A stretch of DNA of 9,193 bases from the NCBI GenBank assembly GCA_021807585.1, contig JAKBCQ010000052.1, positions 1-9,193 on the forward strand, read 5' to 3'. This document shows positions 7,363-9,193 of the stretch, piece by piece. This DNA comes from Planctomycetota bacterium. Its GTDB lineage: Bacteria > Planctomycetota > Planctomycetia > Isosphaerales > Isosphaeraceae. Both the position numbers and the translations under genes were made by a program. How positions within the stretch are numbered: the first letter of the stretch is position 1; every line of letters begins with the position of its first letter. A model generated the notes under the pieces. It saw only the letters and a program-made list of their open reading frames with translations, was not told the origin of the DNA and ran no database searches.

Positions 7363-7398
7363 TAGTATTCTTGTAATTATCGGATCGAAATTCTTCAA

Positions 7399-9193
7399 TC
7401 ACTTCGGCGCGGGTTTGGGTTTGGAATCGGGCTTCGCCTCCGGCGACGCCGCTTTGATCTTTTCCCTCCATTCGGCGGACTTTTCGGGCTTGCCCCACGC
7501 TTCGTAAAGCGAAACGATCCGCGCCGCGGCTTCGGGAATATTGAAATTGCATTGCGGGGGGAATTATGGATACGCGAACTTTCATGCCTTCATATACTTG
7601 AATCGAAAGCGGCTCGGCGTCGGCGTACTGCTTTTGTCCGAGCAGAGCGGCGACGAGCAGGCTCATGGCGTTAAACCGTGTCCAATCGTCGGCGAGCTTC
7701 TTTTCGCGGATCGCCAAACACTCGCGGAGGAACGGTTCGGATTCGGCGGGCTTTCCTTCCATGAGCAAGTTCTTGCCGAGCCCTGCGAGAGCGGCTGCGA
7801 TCTCCGGGCTTTCGGCGGGAGCGGATCGGCGTGCTCGTTCGAGTAGAGAGCGACGGATCGGCTCGGCCTTTTCACACTGCTTCTGCGATTCATAAGCAGA
7901 TGCGAGGTTGTTGCGGCTGATCAGCGTCTCATTGAGGTCGGGCCCGAGCAATCGCTCCATTCCATCTAGGTCACCGCGGCAAAGCTCGACCGCCTCTTTA
8001 TACCTGCCGAAGTGAAACGCCATGTGTCCTCGTTCGCTCAGCGACAACCAGAGCTCTTGACGATCCACGCCGGGCGAGGACGCGGCGCGATCGTGAACGG
8101 CTTGCCACTGCCCCTCGGCCTTGGCGATCGAGCCCAACGCATAGTACGTATTCGCGATCGCTTTTCGCATCGCGATCTCGAGCCCGGGATCGCTCTTGTA
8201 TCGCTCGCCCACCTTTTCCGCGGCGCGATCGAGAACCTCGATCAAAGTCACCTTGTCCTCCGGAGCGTTGTTCGCGGGCTCGGCTTGCGTCAACAAGTCA
8301 TTTATTAAAAACGTGTTTATCAACTCAAGCATTTTGAGTTGGGCGCGGGCTTCTTTTTCGGACTTCGCGGCGCTTATCCTCGCCTTGGTTTCGCCGTCGC
8401 GGTCGGCCTTCGCCTTCGCCTCGGTCGCCAGCGCGATCGCGATCGATCCGCGATCGCCGTTCGGCCTTGGACGCCAGAATCGCCGAAACGACGCTGATTA
8501 AAGTCGCCGCGATCAACACCAGGGCGAAAGCGCTTGCCGTCGCGAGCGCCTCGCGGTGCTTGCGCGCGAACTTCCGCAGCTTGTAAGAAGTCGACGGCGG
8601 TCCCGCCGATATCGCGCGCAAAAGCGTTCGCGGTCTCGTACCGTCGCTTTCGGTCCTTCTCGAGCGATTTCATCACGATCCAATCGATCTCGCCGCGCAT
8701 CAGCTTCGTCAGTTTGGACGGCTCGGTCCGACGAACCGCGGCGATCGACGGCAAAGCGTCGCCCGATTCGCTTAGCCGAGTGCTCGGCTTGGGGGGCTCC
8801 TCCTCGCGAATCCGCCGCAAAACCTCGCCGTACGCGGCCCGCCGCAACCGAACCTTCTCGATCGGAGTCGAACCCGTGAGCAATTCGTATAAAAGCACTC
8901 CCAACGAGTAAATATCGCTACGCGTATCGATATCGATCCCCCCGCCTCGGCCTGTTTTAGGCTCATGTATTCTAATGTTCACACGAGAGCGCCGTGCTGG
9001 GTGAACAAAGTCTTTTCGGTCAGGCTTTGATCGACCGCCTTGGCGACGCCGAAATCGATGACATTGGGAACGGGCTTGCCGTCCTGAATCGTCACCAACA
9101 CGTTCGACGGTTTAATATTACGGTGAATGATATCCTTTTGATGAGCGTGTTGGATCGCCTTGCACACAGAGATGAAGAGTTCGAGACGTTACC
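7399..9193 (-). pseudogene. Degraded PknB-like Ser/Thr kinase-TPR gene, 5' part beyond the window
   Basis: Read right to left, joining three frames gives a typical planctomycete kinase: [17 protein letters not shown] (around 9117), [35 protein letters not shown], then FARDI, a membrane helix (SAFALVLIAATLISVVSAIL), a charged linker and TPR repeats (about 8300-7570), ending LYEAWGKPEKSAEWREK and TGA at 7399-7401. The gene is broken many times. There is TAA at 9189-9191; HRD has become HRN (AAT, 9117-9119); TGA at 8979-8981 stands where GGA of 'VGTLEY' is expected; one base is lost in the G6 run at 8938-8943; about 29 nt are missing near 8605-8610; a +1 shift lies between about 8435 and 8456; and there is one extra C in the C6 run at 7556-7561. 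An open 3' piece starting at 8332 still encodes most of the TPR part but ends in a shifted tail. The sites of the indels are inferred by comparison with remembered family members. Confidence 0.85.

Larger units (their letters stand above)
7069..7398. other. Non-coding stretch upstream of the TolC-family gene
   Basis: These 330 bp lie between the TolC start and the ancestral stop of the broken kinase gene. The half nearest TolC (7069-7250) is G/C-rich and full of inverted repeats. The distal part (about 7265-7385) is markedly A/T-rich. It must contain the TolC promoter unless transcription reads through from further right, but I cannot pick a convincing -35/-10 pair. A minus-strand GATAAT (7166-7171 region) is the nearest to a -10 and has no good -35. 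I see no convincing protein gene here. Confidence 0.6.

Noticed and set aside
7316..7507. 63-residue plus-strand open frame in the A/T-rich stretch
   Set aside because: More than half of it is antisense to the ancestral kinase C-terminus, there is no ribosome binding site, and the composition changes abruptly across it.
7556..7561. Programmed ribosomal frameshifting at the C6 run
   Set aside because: Other stops and frame breaks occur upstream in the same gene, so decay or a sequencing error explains it better; no stimulatory structure was evident.
7352..8332. 326-residue minus-strand frame as a stand-alone TPR protein
   Set aside because: Its reading frame continues in homologous sequence upstream of the Met (linker ATEAKAKADRDGETKAR), and its last 55 residues are frame-shifted. 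It belongs to the kinase pseudogene, though a residual product is not excluded.
8374..8982. 202-residue minus-strand frame as a separate kinase-like gene
   Set aside because: It starts mid-domain at a GTG created by the broken region, and its C-terminal third is out-of-frame Arg-rich text. It is a fragment of the kinase pseudogene.
1..9193. CRISPR array, tRNA/rRNA gene, insertion sequence, phage or toxin-antitoxin module
   Set aside because: I looked on both strands and saw no regular direct-repeat series, no tRNA-like cloverleaf, no transposase or integrase motifs and no paired small ORFs of that kind.

Overview
The window looks like a chromosomal segment of a planctomycete, probably of the Isosphaerales type. 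The main reasons are the remains of a PknB-like Ser/Thr kinase fused to TPR repeats, with the characteristic 'LYEAWGKPEKSAEWREK' ending, and the mix of a large GT-C membrane glycosyltransferase with an HpnA-like epimerase. The DNA is moderately GC-rich. It is saturated with the palindrome CGATCG (about 45 copies by hand count), so the lineage has a strong oligonucleotide signature. I see no rRNA, tRNA, CRISPR array, transposase, integrase or phage gene.

Layout. (1) 20-451, minus: a small multi-pass membrane protein of unknown function, divergent from the next block. (2) 614-5500, plus: a compact three-gene operon. It holds an altronate/galactarate dehydratase-family enzyme (UxaA/GarD), a GT39-like polytopic glycosyltransferase joined to it by an ATGA overlap, and 13 nt later an HpnA-like NAD-dependent sugar-nucleotide epimerase/dehydratase. 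(3) 5539-7068, minus: a TolC-family outer-membrane lipoprotein, convergent with the operon and lacking efflux partners in view. (4) 7069-7398: a 330-bp non-coding stretch with inverted repeats, palindromes and a 13-bp direct repeat; it must hold the leader of the TolC gene. (5) 7399-9193, minus, running off the right edge: a Ser/Thr kinase-TPR gene broken by at least two stops, four frame disruptions and loss of the catalytic Asp. It is best read as a pseudogene.

How the genes may work together. The operon couples a sugar-acid dehydratase fold, a polyprenyl-phosphate-sugar type glycosyltransferase and a sugar epimerase, which suggests envelope glycan or glycolipid metabolism. The substrate cannot be read from sequence. 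The TolC protein is probably an independent export outer-membrane factor.

Novelty. I find no convincing new defence or mobile system. The points most worth following are the layered decay of the kinase gene, the CGATCG excess, the unusual gene partnership in the operon, and the 10-bp inverted repeat immediately upstream of the TolC ribosome binding site.
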